A stretch of 64,000 bases of DNA from JAPOPJ01 sp964538885 (GCA_964538885.1 CAZIHR010000072.1:1-64000), one strand, 5' to 3'; shown: positions 32,626-41,600, numbered from the stretch's first letter. The notes: a model not told the origin generated them from the letters alone. Numbers and translations: made by a program.

Positions 32626-34767
32626 CTATCTAGTCGGGTTAACGATGGGAACTTTCTTTCTGTTAGGCTTGACTTTGTAAATTGCATCAATTAGATCTGC
32701 TTGTGTGATCGTGATCTCTTTGATGTTACTTTGGTTGCCATGTAGATGTCTTTTCAATGCGGTAATTGCTGCATTGTTAGCTACAGCAGCAATCTCTGCC
32801 CCACTAAAATGATCTGTCATATCTGCTAATTGTGACATGTCTACATCACTTGCAAGTGGTTTCTTTTTTGTATGAATTAGAAAGATCTGTTTCCTTCCAG
32901 AGACATCTGGATTCGGTATTTCAATAATCCTGTCAAACCTACCGGGCCTGAGTAGTGCTTCATCAACTATATCTGGTCTGTTTGTTGCACCTATTACCAA
33001 CACACCATGTAATTCCTCGAGTCCATCAAGCTCAGTTAGAACCTGAGATACCACATTTTCGGTTACGTGTGAATCGGAGCTAGATATACTTCTACGTGGA
33101 ACTAGTGCATCCACTTCATCAAGAAATATTATACATGGGGCCACCTGCCTTGCCTTCCTAAATATTTCTCTAATTCCCCTTTCAGATTCACCGACCCACT
33201 TTGAAAGCAGCTCAGAACCCTTGATGCTAATAAAATTAGAGTCAGTAGTTCTTGCCAAAGCCTTAGCTATCATTGTCTTGCCAGTACCAGGAGGACCATG
33301 TAAAAGGATCCCTTTTGGTGTTTGGATGTCTGCATAATCATAGGCTTCCTTGTATTTGGTAGGCCACTCCACTGCCTGTCGTAGCTCCTCCTTGAGTTCC
33401 CCAAGTCCACCCACATCATCCCACTCCACATCTGGAATTTGTACTTGAACCTCACGCAGTGCGCTTGGTCTTATCTCCTTTAATGCGTCTGCAAAGTCCT
33501 CAGAAGTAATTTGGATACTTTGCAGCAGGGAGGCAGATATTGTTTCCTGATCAAGGTCCATCTCAGGTAGGATTCTCCGCAGAGATCTCATTGCTGCTTC
33601 TTTTGTCAGTACTTGAAGGTCTGCACCTACAAAACCATGTGTCGTCTTTGCAATCTCCTTCAAATTTATCTTCTCATCTAACGGCATTCCACGCGTGTGA
33701 ATTGAGAGAATCTCAGATCTCCCCTCTTCATCAGGAATACCAATCTCTATCTCCCTATCAAATCGACCCGGCCTTCGCAAAGCAGGATCAATTGAATTGG
33801 GCCTGTTTGTTGCTGCTATAACTACTACTTTGCCCCTGCTTTTCATTCCATCCATCAGAGTCAGTATCTGGGAGACAATTCGTTTTTCCACTTCGCCGGA
33901 CACCTCATCACGCTTTGGCGCAATAGAGTCAAGCTCATCAATGAAGATGATTGTAGGTGAGTTTTCTTCGGCCTGTTTGAATATATCTCGAATTCTTTCT
34001 TCACTTTCCCCGTAGTATTTACCCATGATCTCCGGCCCACTAAGTGAGATAAAGTGTGCATTGGTCTCCCCTGCCACAGCCTTTGCAAGCAACGTCTTGC
34101 CAGTACCTGGGGGGCCATACAACAATACGCCTTTGGGTGCCTCTACACCAATCTTCTCAAACAGCTCTGGATGTCTCATCGGCAGCTCTATCATCTCGCG
34201 GATCTTTTGTACCGCGTTACCCAATCCTCCAAGCTCGTCATAAGTAACTCGTGGAACAGTAACATCTACTGCCTGCGTCATCTGTCCCAGCTTAAAGATG
34301 GTTCTATCTGTGACAATCACTGGCCTTGCAGGTTTTGTGCCCGTAACTACAAATTGGATCTTTCCACCCAGCTGTGTGTTGAGTGAAACTGTATCACCAG
34401 TAGTAAATACATGATTAAGATAGTTATGTATCATATAGTCCTGAATTCCTTCTGCCTGTATCTTTTCAGTAGGTGACAAAACTATATGTTCTGCATCCAC
34501 TGCCTCCACAGGTCGTATTGAGATCTTGTCACCAACTCCTGCACCAATATTCTGCCTAGTGATGCCATCGATTCTAATTATTCCTGATCCATACTCCTCA
34601 GTAGTGCCAGGCCACAGTTTCACGTGGGTCTTCTTGTTATAGGATAGTTCCAAAATCTGTCCAGCACTCCAGCTTATCTCCTCAAGTATCTTGGGATCGA
34701 CTGTTGCCCTACCCATACCAACATGCTGTTGTGAGATCTCTTCAACTCTTAAAACAATTTCACTCAT
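32626..34767 (-). CDS. cdc48: CDC48/VAT-type AAA ATPase
   Basis: Hexameric unfoldase of archaeal protein quality control, probably feeding the proteasome. The N-terminal double-psi barrel (about 1-180) is followed by two AAA modules. Module one has GPPGTGKTLLAKAVAGE, IIFIDELDSIAPKR and RRPGRFDREIEIG; module two has GPPGTGKTMIAKALA, IIFLDEVDALVPRR and RPGRFDRIIEIP. The 713-residue length is normal. A GGTGAT Shine-Dalgarno lies 5-10 bp before the ATG, as expected for an internal operon gene after hsp20 (27-bp gap). Placement with DnaK and Hsp20 implies heat-stress co-expression. Confidence 0.97.
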   Translation of the reverse strand: MSEIVLRVEEISQQHVGMGRATVDPKILEEISWSAGQILELSYNKKTHVKLWPGTTEEYGSGIIRIDGITRQNIGAGVGDKISIRPVEAVDAEHIVLSPTEKIQAEGIQDYMIHNYLNHVFTTGDTVSLNTQLGGKIQFVVTGTKPARPVIVTDRTIFKLGQMTQAVDVTVPRVTYDELGGLGNAVQKIREMIELPMRHPELFEKIGVEAPKGVLLYGPPGTGKTLLAKAVAGETNAHFISLSGPEIMGKYYGESEERIRDIFKQAEENSPTIIFIDELDSIAPKRDEVSGEVEKRIVSQILTLMDGMKSRGKVVVIAATNRPNSIDPALRRPGRFDREIEIGIPDEEGRSEILSIHTRGMPLDEKINLKEIAKTTHGFVGADLQVLTKEAAMRSLRRILPEMDLDQETISASLLQSIQITSEDFADALKEIRPSALREVQVQIPDVEWDDVGGLGELKEELRQAVEWPTKYKEAYDYADIQTPKGILLHGPPGTGKTMIAKALARTTDSNFISIKGSELLSKWVGESERGIREIFRKARQVAPCIIFLDEVDALVPRRSISSSDSHVTENVVSQVLTELDGLEELHGVLVIGATNRPDIVDEALLRPGRFDRIIEIPNPDVSGRKQIFLIHTKKKPLASDVDMSQLADMTDHFSGAEIAAVANNAAITALKRHLHGNQSNIKEITITQADLIDAIYKVKPNRKKVPIVNPTR

Positions 34768-34794
34768 TCATATCACCATAAAATATTGGGGAGG

Positions 34795-35274
34795 TTATTC
34801 CACCTCCACCGTCTTGCCTTTAGGTTTTGGATCCCCGGCCAACTTGAATGACAATTCAAGTATGCCGTTCTTGTAGGATGCCTTTGCAGAGTTCTCATCG
34901 ACTCTATGGCGTATGGGTACCTTGATGTGGTATTTCTTTTCGCCACGTGTTGCAGATATGTCAACTAGTTTGTTCTGGACAACAATTTTTACGTCGGTCT
35001 TTTCAACTCCAGGCATCTCTGCTACTAGTTTCAACAACTTGGCCTTAGAGTCGACAATCACATCAACGACCGGCTCCCTGCTGTCTGTAGTGTATGGTCT
35101 AGGCTCGACATTTCCATACTCCTTTATTATCGGCCTTCCGTCTGGGCCGACGGTCATTGTATAACCGTAATAAATCGGACCCGTGCTGGTGCCGCTTTTG
35201 TAATCTCCAAAGCTTTCACCCAAAGTAGTTGACATGCGTTTGAAGATTCCCTCAATTTCATCATCGAAGAACAT
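34795..35274 (-). CDS. hsp20: Small heat-shock protein (Hsp20/alpha-crystallin)
   Basis: ATP-independent holdase that binds unfolding proteins. After about 65 N-terminal residues rich in Gly/Tyr, an alpha-crystallin domain runs from DSREPVVDVIVDSKAKLLKLVAEMPGVEKTDVKI to the canonical end SYKNGILELSF. The usual C-terminal IxI is not obvious; the tail is PKPKGKTVEVE, where VEV may substitute. First gene of the chaperone cluster, with a short leader carrying AGGTGA 9 bp before the ATG. The palindrome upstream is a candidate heat-shock operator. Confidence 0.94.
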   Translation of the reverse strand: MFFDDEIEGIFKRMSTTLGESFGDYKSGTSTGPIYYGYTMTVGPDGRPIIKEYGNVEPRPYTTDSREPVVDVIVDSKAKLLKLVAEMPGVEKTDVKIVVQNKLVDISATRGEKKYHIKVPIRHRVDENSAKASYKNGILELSFKLAGDPKPKGKTVEVE

Positions 35275-35294
35275 TTGTCATATTCACCTATCTG

Positions 35295-35312
35295 ATGTAA
35301 TATACATTACAT
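35295..35312. promoter_or_regulatory. Palindromic heat-shock operator candidate
   Basis: ATGTAAT-ATAC-ATTACAT: perfect 7-bp arms with a 4-bp centre. On the minus strand it lies just downstream of the hsp20 TATA-like TTATATTAT (about 35311-35321), overlapping the expected transcription start. This is a classical repressor position. Confidence 0.55.
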
Positions 35313-35343
35313 AATATAAAGTTTTATAAAATTTGGCTTATAT

Positions 35344-35354
35344 ATTACATAATA
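35344..35354. promoter_or_regulatory. Second copy of the ATTACATAATA word
   Basis: Identical to 35306-35316 in the palindrome region. It sits directly upstream of the TATA box (TATTATAAAT, about 35355-35364) of the divergent gene at 35387, whose ATG is about 27 bp further on. Confidence 0.45.
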
Positions 35355-35386
35355 CTATTATAAATGACAACATATAATATTATTCA

Positions 35387-36061
35387 ATGAGAATTCCAAA
35401 TGTATCTGTACCAGAAATAGTAAGGGAGATCATCACACGCAACAGATCAATATATGATTGTATGAAGATGGACTTGATCAACTATACCGCACTAGCAGTA
35501 AAAATACAACCAGAGATAGAAAGAATTGCAGGTGCTCCAGTCAATCTCAATACAGTTGTAGTTGCAATAAAGCGGTACGCAGACACGTTTGATACAAAGG
35601 AACACATGAAGGATGAATCTGTATTAAAGAACGCAAGACTTGCTCTGACTGATGGAATAATGGACATCAAGATCTCAATACGAGATTCAGATGATATGAA
35701 TACTGCAGTACTTTTAGACAAATTTTCAAAGATAACCAGCAACTATGACTTTTTTAGATTGTCTGACTCGTTTCGATTCCTTGCAGAAGACATGGATGGA
35801 ATTAGACAGATCTTTGATGATGTTCCAAATAGAGAAGGCATGTTCAGTACTGGCCTTGCAAAGATCAGAATCTCCATTCCAATGGAACACAACAAATCAG
35901 ATGTAGTGTCCTACGTGGCAGAAGTTCTACATGCAAATGGCATAGAATTGGCAAATGCATTCTTTAGTCAAGACAACATCACCATAATACTCAATGAGAA
36001 GCATGCATCAAAGGCATATGAAATACTACACTCTGAGATTTTGCGGCAGGCCGAATTCTGA
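35387..36061 (+). CDS. Conserved archaeal protein with C-terminal ACT-like domain
   Basis: 224 residues; precise function not recognised. The N-terminal 75 residues are helical (VSVPEIVREIITRNRSIYDCMKMDLINYTALAVKI), resembling a winged-helix or helical DNA-binding fold. Two ligand-sensor-like beta-alpha-beta units follow, of which the second (GLAKIRISIPMEHNKSDVVSYVAEVLHANGIELANAFFSQDN) looks like an ACT domain. It is divergent from the chaperone cluster across a shared palindromic promoter region, so a regulatory role in stress response is possible but unproven. Confidence 0.72.
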   Translation: MRIPNVSVPEIVREIITRNRSIYDCMKMDLINYTALAVKIQPEIERIAGAPVNLNTVVVAIKRYADTFDTKEHMKDESVLKNARLALTDGIMDIKISIRDSDDMNTAVLLDKFSKITSNYDFFRLSDSFRFLAEDMDGIRQIFDDVPNREGMFSTGLAKIRISIPMEHNKSDVVSYVAEVLHANGIELANAFFSQDNITIILNEKHASKAYEILHSEILRQAEF

Positions 36062-36114
36062 TTCTTAGATGCGTTAAATAATTAGACGTTAGGGGAAATG
36101 TAAGGTTGACATAA

Positions 36115-37464
36115 TTGGCAAAAAATAAAAAAAAGATAGTGATTGCGGGGGGAGGCTTTGCTGGTGTCGAATGCACTAGGCAGCTTGAGACCCGATTTGC
36201 AGATAATCCAGATGTTGAGATAGTGCTGATAAGTGAAGATAATTTCCTGCTGTTTACGCCCATGTTGCCGCAGGTGGCATCTGGAATGATCGCTACAAGG
36301 CACATTGTTATGCCAATCAGAACAATCTGCAAGAAGGCAAAGTTCTATGAAGGAAGAATTAAAAATATTGATCCATATGGAAAGCTTGTCACATTGTGGG
36401 GAACAAGTGACAAGAGGGGATTTTCAATCCATTATGATTATATGGTGCTTGCGCTTGGCAGTCAAACGAATTTCTTTGGGATGGCAGATGTGGAAAAAAA
36501 TGCCTACACCATGAAGACGCTAAATGACGCAGTCGTGTTGAGGAATCGAGTAATAGATATGCTGGAAAAGGCCGAAAATGAGACAAATCCTATACTACGA
36601 AAGAGCTTTTTGAATTTTGTCGTCGTGGGAGGCGGATTTGCAGGAATTGAGACCGCAGGAGAACTAATGGATCTGCTGCTTGATGCAAGAAAACATTATC
36701 CAACAATTCACAAGGAAGACATCAAAGTGGTCGTGTTGGAAGCACTGGCAAGTATCCTTCCAGGATTTAACAAAAAACTGGCTGACTTTGCAAAGACGCA
36801 GATGATGCAAAGAGGAATAGACATAAGACTTGAGACGGGAGTTACAGGGTTTGATGGTACCGAAGTTACATTAAAGTCGCTGATCACAGATGCAGATGGT
36901 ACCTCACAGACAAGTGCAATGAGAACCAAGACGCTGGTTTGGACTGCTGGTGTCACTCCTGTAAACACAATTCAGAGATCCGTCTTCAAGAGACACAAAG
37001 GCAAGATACTTGTAAATAATTTTCTTAATATTGAAGAGTTTCCAGAAGTCTTTGCAATAGGAGATTGCATGACACTTGTGGATCCCAAGACAGAAAAGTC
37101 ATATCCACCCACAGCACAGATTGCTGAAGCACAAGCAAAGACTGCTGCATACAATTTGGAGGCACTGATAAGGAATAAAACAATGAAGAAATTTGTATAT
37201 CACTCCAAGGGCCAAATGGCAATAATTGGTAAGAGGACCGGCATCGCAACATTTCTTGGTATGAACATCTCGGGATTTTGGGCCTGGCTAATATGGAGAA
37301 ATGTGTACCTCTCCAAGATAGCTACATTTGATAAGAAGGTTCGAGTGATGCTAGATTGGATAATCGATCTCTTCTTTGACAGAGACATATCAAGACTTCA
37401 ATTGATGAAACGCGATATGGACAAGGAATACAAGATACTAGATGAAGTAGATGATGTATGGTAA
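36115..37464 (+). CDS. ndh: Type-II NADH dehydrogenase (NDH-2-like)
   Basis: A flavoprotein of the pyridine-nucleotide-disulfide oxidoreductase fold that passes electrons from NAD(P)H to quinone without pumping protons. FAD-binding GxGxxG is IVIAGGGFAGVECTRQL at the N-terminus, the NADH-binding motif is FVVVGGGFAGIETAGEL near residue 170, and VFAIGDCM is the second FAD motif. The C-terminal 60 residues (FWAWLIWRNVYLSKI) form the membrane-associating helix of NDH-2. The 449-residue length is normal. The start is TTG; no better ATG exists in frame. Confidence 0.9.
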   Translation: MAKNKKKIVIAGGGFAGVECTRQLETRFADNPDVEIVLISEDNFLLFTPMLPQVASGMIATRHIVMPIRTICKKAKFYEGRIKNIDPYGKLVTLWGTSDKRGFSIHYDYMVLALGSQTNFFGMADVEKNAYTMKTLNDAVVLRNRVIDMLEKAENETNPILRKSFLNFVVVGGGFAGIETAGELMDLLLDARKHYPTIHKEDIKVVVLEALASILPGFNKKLADFAKTQMMQRGIDIRLETGVTGFDGTEVTLKSLITDADGTSQTSAMRTKTLVWTAGVTPVNTIQRSVFKRHKGKILVNNFLNIEEFPEVFAIGDCMTLVDPKTEKSYPPTAQIAEAQAKTAAYNLEALIRNKTMKKFVYHSKGQMAIIGKRTGIATFLGMNISGFWAWLIWRNVYLSKIATFDKKVRVMLDWIIDLFFDRDISRLQLMKRDMDKEYKILDEVDDVW

Positions 37465-37468
37465 CAAA

Positions 37469-38932
37469 TTATTTTCTCATCATATAAATTACAACTGCTG
37501 GTGTAGCAACATACATTCCAGCATTGAGCATAATTACTGCTAGGCCCCATCCCAGCATGTCGTACTCTGAATTTATCTCGGCGTGATTTAGTAGTGAGAG
37601 GGTTGCTAGCATCGGCGTTATTGTAACTTTGATTGTCTCCTTGAGGATAAGATTGTCTCTCAATAAATCAGCAACTGTTGGTGAGAAGAAATAGTATATC
37701 TGATTGAACCCCGCCATAAATGCAGTGCCTGATGTAGTGTTCATTACTTTGTTATCTCTCAATTCCCTAAGCATCTGGACTTGAGGGGCCATCTCGGAAC
37801 CATACGTGGCAGTGGCAATTAGGCAACCTCCTCCATCTACAGGCTCGGGTTCGGGATCGCCGAGCACGCCAAACGAATCCACGGATTCCTCAAAGCTGGG
37901 CACATAGGCATCAAAGCTGTCCACTTCGTTGGAATACACTAGGACGTAGATCTTGCCACGGTCATAAATCTGGACCTCCTGAAATTTTACGTCGATGAAT
38001 ATGTCGTCGTGCAGAAACGGCCCCGTAGCCGAGGTGACAGACGCGTCCCTGCCGTTTATTGTCGATCTCTCCTGCGAGATGATCTTGAGGTTGCCTGCCT
38101 CCACGTCTGCCTCCAGCATCGCGCTGCGCTCCCGGAGTATCTCGTCAAATGTTTGCCCGCCTGCATCCACGACGGTTAGGTGTATTACAGGGTTTGTTGC
38201 GCCAGTCTTAGGTCCAACTGCGATTAGATCCGGCGAGTCCTTGTCAGCCTTGTCACCCTTCTGTAGTATCCAGCCGGGGGGTGCAATGAAAGCTATCCCA
38301 AGTTGTGCATCCTCATAGGGCTGGCTTCTGATTCCGACATCGGGGACATCTCGGCGGTCTACTACGCTTGCGCTGATAATTCTGGTCAGTTCCGGCTCAA
38401 GGGGCGCATCACGGGGGTTTGTGCCTATCGATGCAATCCTGTCCAGCGTCGCAAAGCTCTGCTCTTTCACGATTCTTCCAAATACAGTATACTGTTGATC
38501 AAGAAAATGGGAATTTTGGTGTACTATAAAAAACTGAGAGCCTGCGCTGTCTGGGTCAGCGGCTCGCGCCATGGAAACAATTCCCCGATCGTGCTTTATG
38601 GAGTTGAATTCGGCCGCCACCGAGTGCGGCGGGCCACCGGTTCCCCATGTATTGGGATCGCCGCTGATCGTATTAGGATCACCACCCTGTATCATAAAGC
38701 CTGGAATGATTCTGTGAAAGAGCGTACCATCATAAAATCCGCTCTGAGCCAGTTTGACGAAGTTTGCAACATGGTTTGGCGCATCGTCTGGAAAGAATTC
38801 GATCACTATATTGCCCTGCGCGGTCTCAAGCACGGCAACCTGATTATCATATTGTGCGAATGCAAGAGAGCTAGTGCCGACCAACAGCAGTGATACTGTA
38901 AGTAGCATGCCGAATATATTCAATAAAGTCAC
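37469..38932 (-). CDS. Secreted cyclophilin-type peptidyl-prolyl isomerase with PsbP-like domain and CFI-box membrane tail
   Basis: A signal peptide (GTG start 38932; LLLVGTSSLAFA) leads to a cyclophilin domain at about 28-190, with FHRIIPGFMIQGGDP, AGSQFFIVHQN and FGRIV active-site segments. A PsbP/Mog1-like domain follows at about 205-350 (LGIAFIAPPGWILQKG). The tail from about 362 has GGGCLIATATYGSEMAPQVQMLRELRDN and two membrane segments. It should assist folding of exported proteins at the outer face of the membrane. The body (about 37801-38880) is roughly 55% GC over its first 660 bp, while the tail is about 43%, suggesting a mosaic gene. Convergent with ndh, 4 bp apart. Confidence 0.88.
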   Translation of the reverse strand: MTLLNIFGMLLTVSLLLVGTSSLAFAQYDNQVAVLETAQGNIVIEFFPDDAPNHVANFVKLAQSGFYDGTLFHRIIPGFMIQGGDPNTISGDPNTWGTGGPPHSVAAEFNSIKHDRGIVSMARAADPDSAGSQFFIVHQNSHFLDQQYTVFGRIVKEQSFATLDRIASIGTNPRDAPLEPELTRIISASVVDRRDVPDVGIRSQPYEDAQLGIAFIAPPGWILQKGDKADKDSPDLIAVGPKTGATNPVIHLTVVDAGGQTFDEILRERSAMLEADVEAGNLKIISQERSTINGRDASVTSATGPFLHDDIFIDVKFQEVQIYDRGKIYVLVYSNEVDSFDAYVPSFEESVDSFGVLGDPEPEPVDGGGCLIATATYGSEMAPQVQMLRELRDNKVMNTTSGTAFMAGFNQIYYFFSPTVADLLRDNLILKETIKVTITPMLATLSLLNHAEINSEYDMLGWGLAVIMLNAGMYVATPAVVIYMMRK

Positions 38933-39112
38933 TCATTTATTCCGACTTTAAAAGCTAATGTATTAGTCGGGGATTGCCGGTTGTGCATACTTGCTTTTGT
39001 CAACAAGAAAATCCAACTTTGCAGATACAAACTTCACACACATATATGAAATGTCAGAAACGGCACCGGCAACTCCACATTAGTTTTTAACAAGCTGTGG
39101 TAGTTTTATCAT

Positions 39113-39604
39113 ATGCAACATGATGAAAAGATTCAAGCGCATCTAGTCTCAGTGTGGAGAGAGTCAAAGCGGTTCTTGACCATTGGGGGAAAGGAGGGAA
39201 TGCTGATCTTGACTGACAGACACCTCATGTTTCTGCCCAAAACTGAAGCAAAGATGAAATGGTGGCAGGCAATAAGACAGAGACAGGTGCTGAGTTTTCT
39301 AAGATCTAAAAATACCATGTTGATACATGACGGGTACACTGAAGATAATTTGAGGAAAGATTTGGAGAACGAGAAGAACATCGAGATACCATTTGATGAT
39401 ATAGTGGATGTATCATATGAGGAGAAGGTCTGGGGGAGCGTGTTGTTCTTGGAGTATTACAAGGACGGCAAGCAAGAGTCATACCAGTATGCCATTGCAC
39501 AAGATTGGGTCAAGTACCCAATAAAGGAACCTACCAAATTCATGAAGGTTGATTGGGGTCCATTTGTGCGATTTATTAAAGACAGGCAAAAGATAACAGG
39601 ATAA
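39113..39604 (+). CDS. Conserved hypothetical protein, PH/GRAM-like
   Basis: 163 residues, soluble. The N-terminal half (VWRESKRFLTIGGKEGMLILTDRHLMFLPK) has the rhythm of a bacterial PH or GRAM-type domain: a strand, then LTDRHLMFL, then basic residues. The following VSYEEKVWGSVLFLEYYKDGKQESYQYAIAQDW continues the beta pattern. This is an inference from pattern only; function unknown. It lies 2 bp upstream of cbiE on the same strand, so the two are probably co-transcribed. Confidence 0.65.
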   Translation: MQHDEKIQAHLVSVWRESKRFLTIGGKEGMLILTDRHLMFLPKTEAKMKWWQAIRQRQVLSFLRSKNTMLIHDGYTEDNLRKDLENEKNIEIPFDDIVDVSYEEKVWGSVLFLEYYKDGKQESYQYAIAQDWVKYPIKEPTKFMKVDWGPFVRFIKDRQKITG

Positions 39605-39606
39605 GA

Positions 39607-40323
39607 TTGGGCAAAGTATATGCCGTGGGTGTTGGCCCTGGTGCTCCAGAATATGTAACTGAAATTGTAAAGAAGACAATTCTTGGCTGCGACGTGGTAG
39701 TCGGCTACAAATACACCCTTAAGACAATTGAACACCTGCTTGATGAAAAGGAAGTATACGAAGTTACTATGTCTAGTCAGGAAGATACATACCAACTAAT
39801 TTTTGCGCAGTTAGGTAATCGCTCACTGCTTGTTCCGTTTACGGGAGATGTCAGTTTTTCAGAATCAGAAGTGGTAGACAGACTGATTGAGATCTTTGGC
39901 GATGTGGAAATAATTCCGGGAATCAGCTCAGTGCAGGTGGCTGCGGCAAAAGCCAAAATACCACTAGACAAATCCAGAGTAATTACAATGCATGTGACAT
40001 CATCAATTGAGCAAAAAAAGACAGAGTTGAAGGAAGCACTACATAATGGATATAATGTAATTTTGATTCCAAGGCCTTGGCCCACGCAGCCAGACAAACA
40101 CTTTATGCCGTCAGAGGTTGCAACATATCTGGAAAAAAACGGCTTTGATACAAAAAATATGCGGGTTTATGTATTTGAGGCACTGACAACAGAGAAGGAA
40201 ACTAGTTTTGATGGAACCGTAAAGGAATTGGAGGGAAAAGAGTTTTCGGACTTGTCCGTTATGGTGTTCAGTCAGACAAGCTTGGATTCGTACATGAACT
40301 ACAAATGGCAGTGGAAAGACTAG
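39607..40323 (+). CDS. cbiE: Cobalt-precorrin-7 C5-methyltransferase (CbiE)
   Basis: SAM-dependent tetrapyrrole methyltransferase of the anaerobic cobalamin pathway. The start KVYAVGVGPGAPEYVT carries the GPG loop of the family. GDVSFSESEVVDRL takes the place of the GDPxF motif, and EIIPGISSVQVAAAKAKIPLDKSRVITMH is the PGxSS region typical of CbiE. The 238-residue length fits CbiE alone, without a fused CbiT. The start is TTG, 2 bp after the previous stop. Cobalamin synthesis is a known trait of this phylum. Other tetrapyrrole methyltransferases cannot be fully excluded. Confidence 0.85.
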   Translation: MGKVYAVGVGPGAPEYVTEIVKKTILGCDVVVGYKYTLKTIEHLLDEKEVYEVTMSSQEDTYQLIFAQLGNRSLLVPFTGDVSFSESEVVDRLIEIFGDVEIIPGISSVQVAAAKAKIPLDKSRVITMHVTSSIEQKKTELKEALHNGYNVILIPRPWPTQPDKHFMPSEVATYLEKNGFDTKNMRVYVFEALTTEKETSFDGTVKELEGKEFSDLSVMVFSQTSLDSYMNYKWQWKD

Positions 40324-40584
40324 CTTGCAACACCAACAGAAAATACCTGCATAACAACTATGGATACAAGAAATCTTTCGAGTTGCAGAGATGTATATGA
40401 TAATTAGGTATCAAATCATGTACGATTTTGCAAAAAAGCTACATAGGTAGTATGGTTAGTTTGTGAGGTAGTACACCATATCTTGTATGTTGTGCCGCCA
40501 AGCGCATATATGATAAAATTGCTATTTCAGTTTTGCAGAAGGGCCGCCATTTACAACAAGCTTCATATACATTTCCCAAACAGC
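40324..40584. other. Intergenic region after cbiE
   Basis: No gene is supported. The open frame beginning at 40483 is longer than the real small membrane protein, whose start I place at 40585. Confidence 0.4.
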
Positions 40585-40785
40585 ATGAGCATGGCTTCCA
40601 AAGAGATCGCTTTGGGTGTAGGAATTCCCATGGTTGTGGTGGGTGCCCTCATGACATGGCTCTGGGCCCCAGCTGGGGCTGAATTTCAGAACCAAGTCGA
40701 GCTTGTTGGGAGCACAATTGGAATATTGGGAATAGTATTCTTTATCTCCGGATTGTTCTATTCCAGAGAGCCCATACTACATTGA
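40585..40785 (+). CDS. Small membrane protein, two transmembrane segments
   Basis: 66 residues, with two hydrophobic helices (IALGVGIPMVVVGALMTWLW and LVGSTIGILGIVFFISGLFY) joined by a short loop and ending REPILH. ATG at 40585 or 40591 gives a sensible start; the upstream part of the frame is not membrane-like. The stop overlaps the TTG start of queE by 4 bp. Role unknown. Confidence 0.65.
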   Translation: MSMASKEIALGVGIPMVVVGALMTWLWAPAGAEFQNQVELVGSTIGILGIVFFISGLFYSREPILH

Positions 40786-41543
40786 AAGAAACTCACGGAA
40801 TAAATATCGATACGGGGGATCACAAGTGCTTGAAGGTGAGGCTGTCTGAGATATTTACGTCAATTGAGGGAGAGGGTATTCTTTATGGCACCAAGACGTT
40901 GTTTGTACGATTTGCCGGGTGCCCCTTTACTTGTTTTTACTGCGATACTCCAGAATCACTACCACTTGATTCGGGAAAAGAATACACAACAGAACAGGTA
41001 TGCGACTTGATTGATTCCAGCATACATGATAATACATACAAAGTAAATTTCACGGGGGGGGAACCGCTCATTCAACATGAAGCAGTGGCTGAATTGGCAG
41101 AACACGTACAAAAGAAACAGATTCGGACCTATCTAGAATCATCGTGTTTTGATTCAGAAAGATTTAGACACGTTCTGCCGTTCATTGATATTGCAAAGGT
41201 AGAGATCAAGACGAAAGATTCAGAATTTGTGGATGCCAAACATTATAATCGAATGGTAGAAAATGCGGTGATGTGTCTAGAACTTGCTGCATCATCCAAA
41301 AGTACAACCTATGTAAAAATTGTTGCAAGCTCCAAGACTACGCCCAAAGAACTAGAAGATATAGCAAGGCAGATCTTCTCTACTATATCAAGCAACGAGA
41401 TATCGGGATTTGTAATACAGCCCACGTATGGCGTGGCAGAACCATCTCTAGAATTACTGTTATCGCTGTATGATGCAGTGTATCCATATTATATACAAGT
41501 GAAGGTCGTCCCTCAACTCCACAAGCTGATTGGAGCACCCTGA
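40782..41543 (+). CDS. queE: 7-carboxy-7-deazaguanine synthase (radical SAM)
   Basis: Converts 6-carboxytetrahydropterin to 7-carboxy-7-deazaguanine in preQ0 synthesis, the precursor of archaeosine in tRNA. The N-terminal SEIFTSIEGEGILYGTKTLFVRFAGCPFTCFYCDTPES holds the CxxxCxxC cluster motif. FTGGEPL is the SAM-binding GGE segment, and TYLESSCF follows. The 253-residue length is within range. With folE and queC nearby, this forms a preQ0 gene group. TTG start overlapping the previous stop. Confidence 0.93.
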   Translation: MKETHGINIDTGDHKCLKVRLSEIFTSIEGEGILYGTKTLFVRFAGCPFTCFYCDTPESLPLDSGKEYTTEQVCDLIDSSIHDNTYKVNFTGGEPLIQHEAVAELAEHVQKKQIRTYLESSCFDSERFRHVLPFIDIAKVEIKTKDSEFVDAKHYNRMVENAVMCLELAASSKSTTYVKIVASSKTTPKELEDIARQIFSTISSNEISGFVIQPTYGVAEPSLELLLSLYDAVYPYYIQVKVVPQLHKLIGAP

Positions 41544-41600
41544 TTCCATCAAAACAAAATACCAAGTAAGTTCAAATAGCTACCAGTATGAAATATATCA

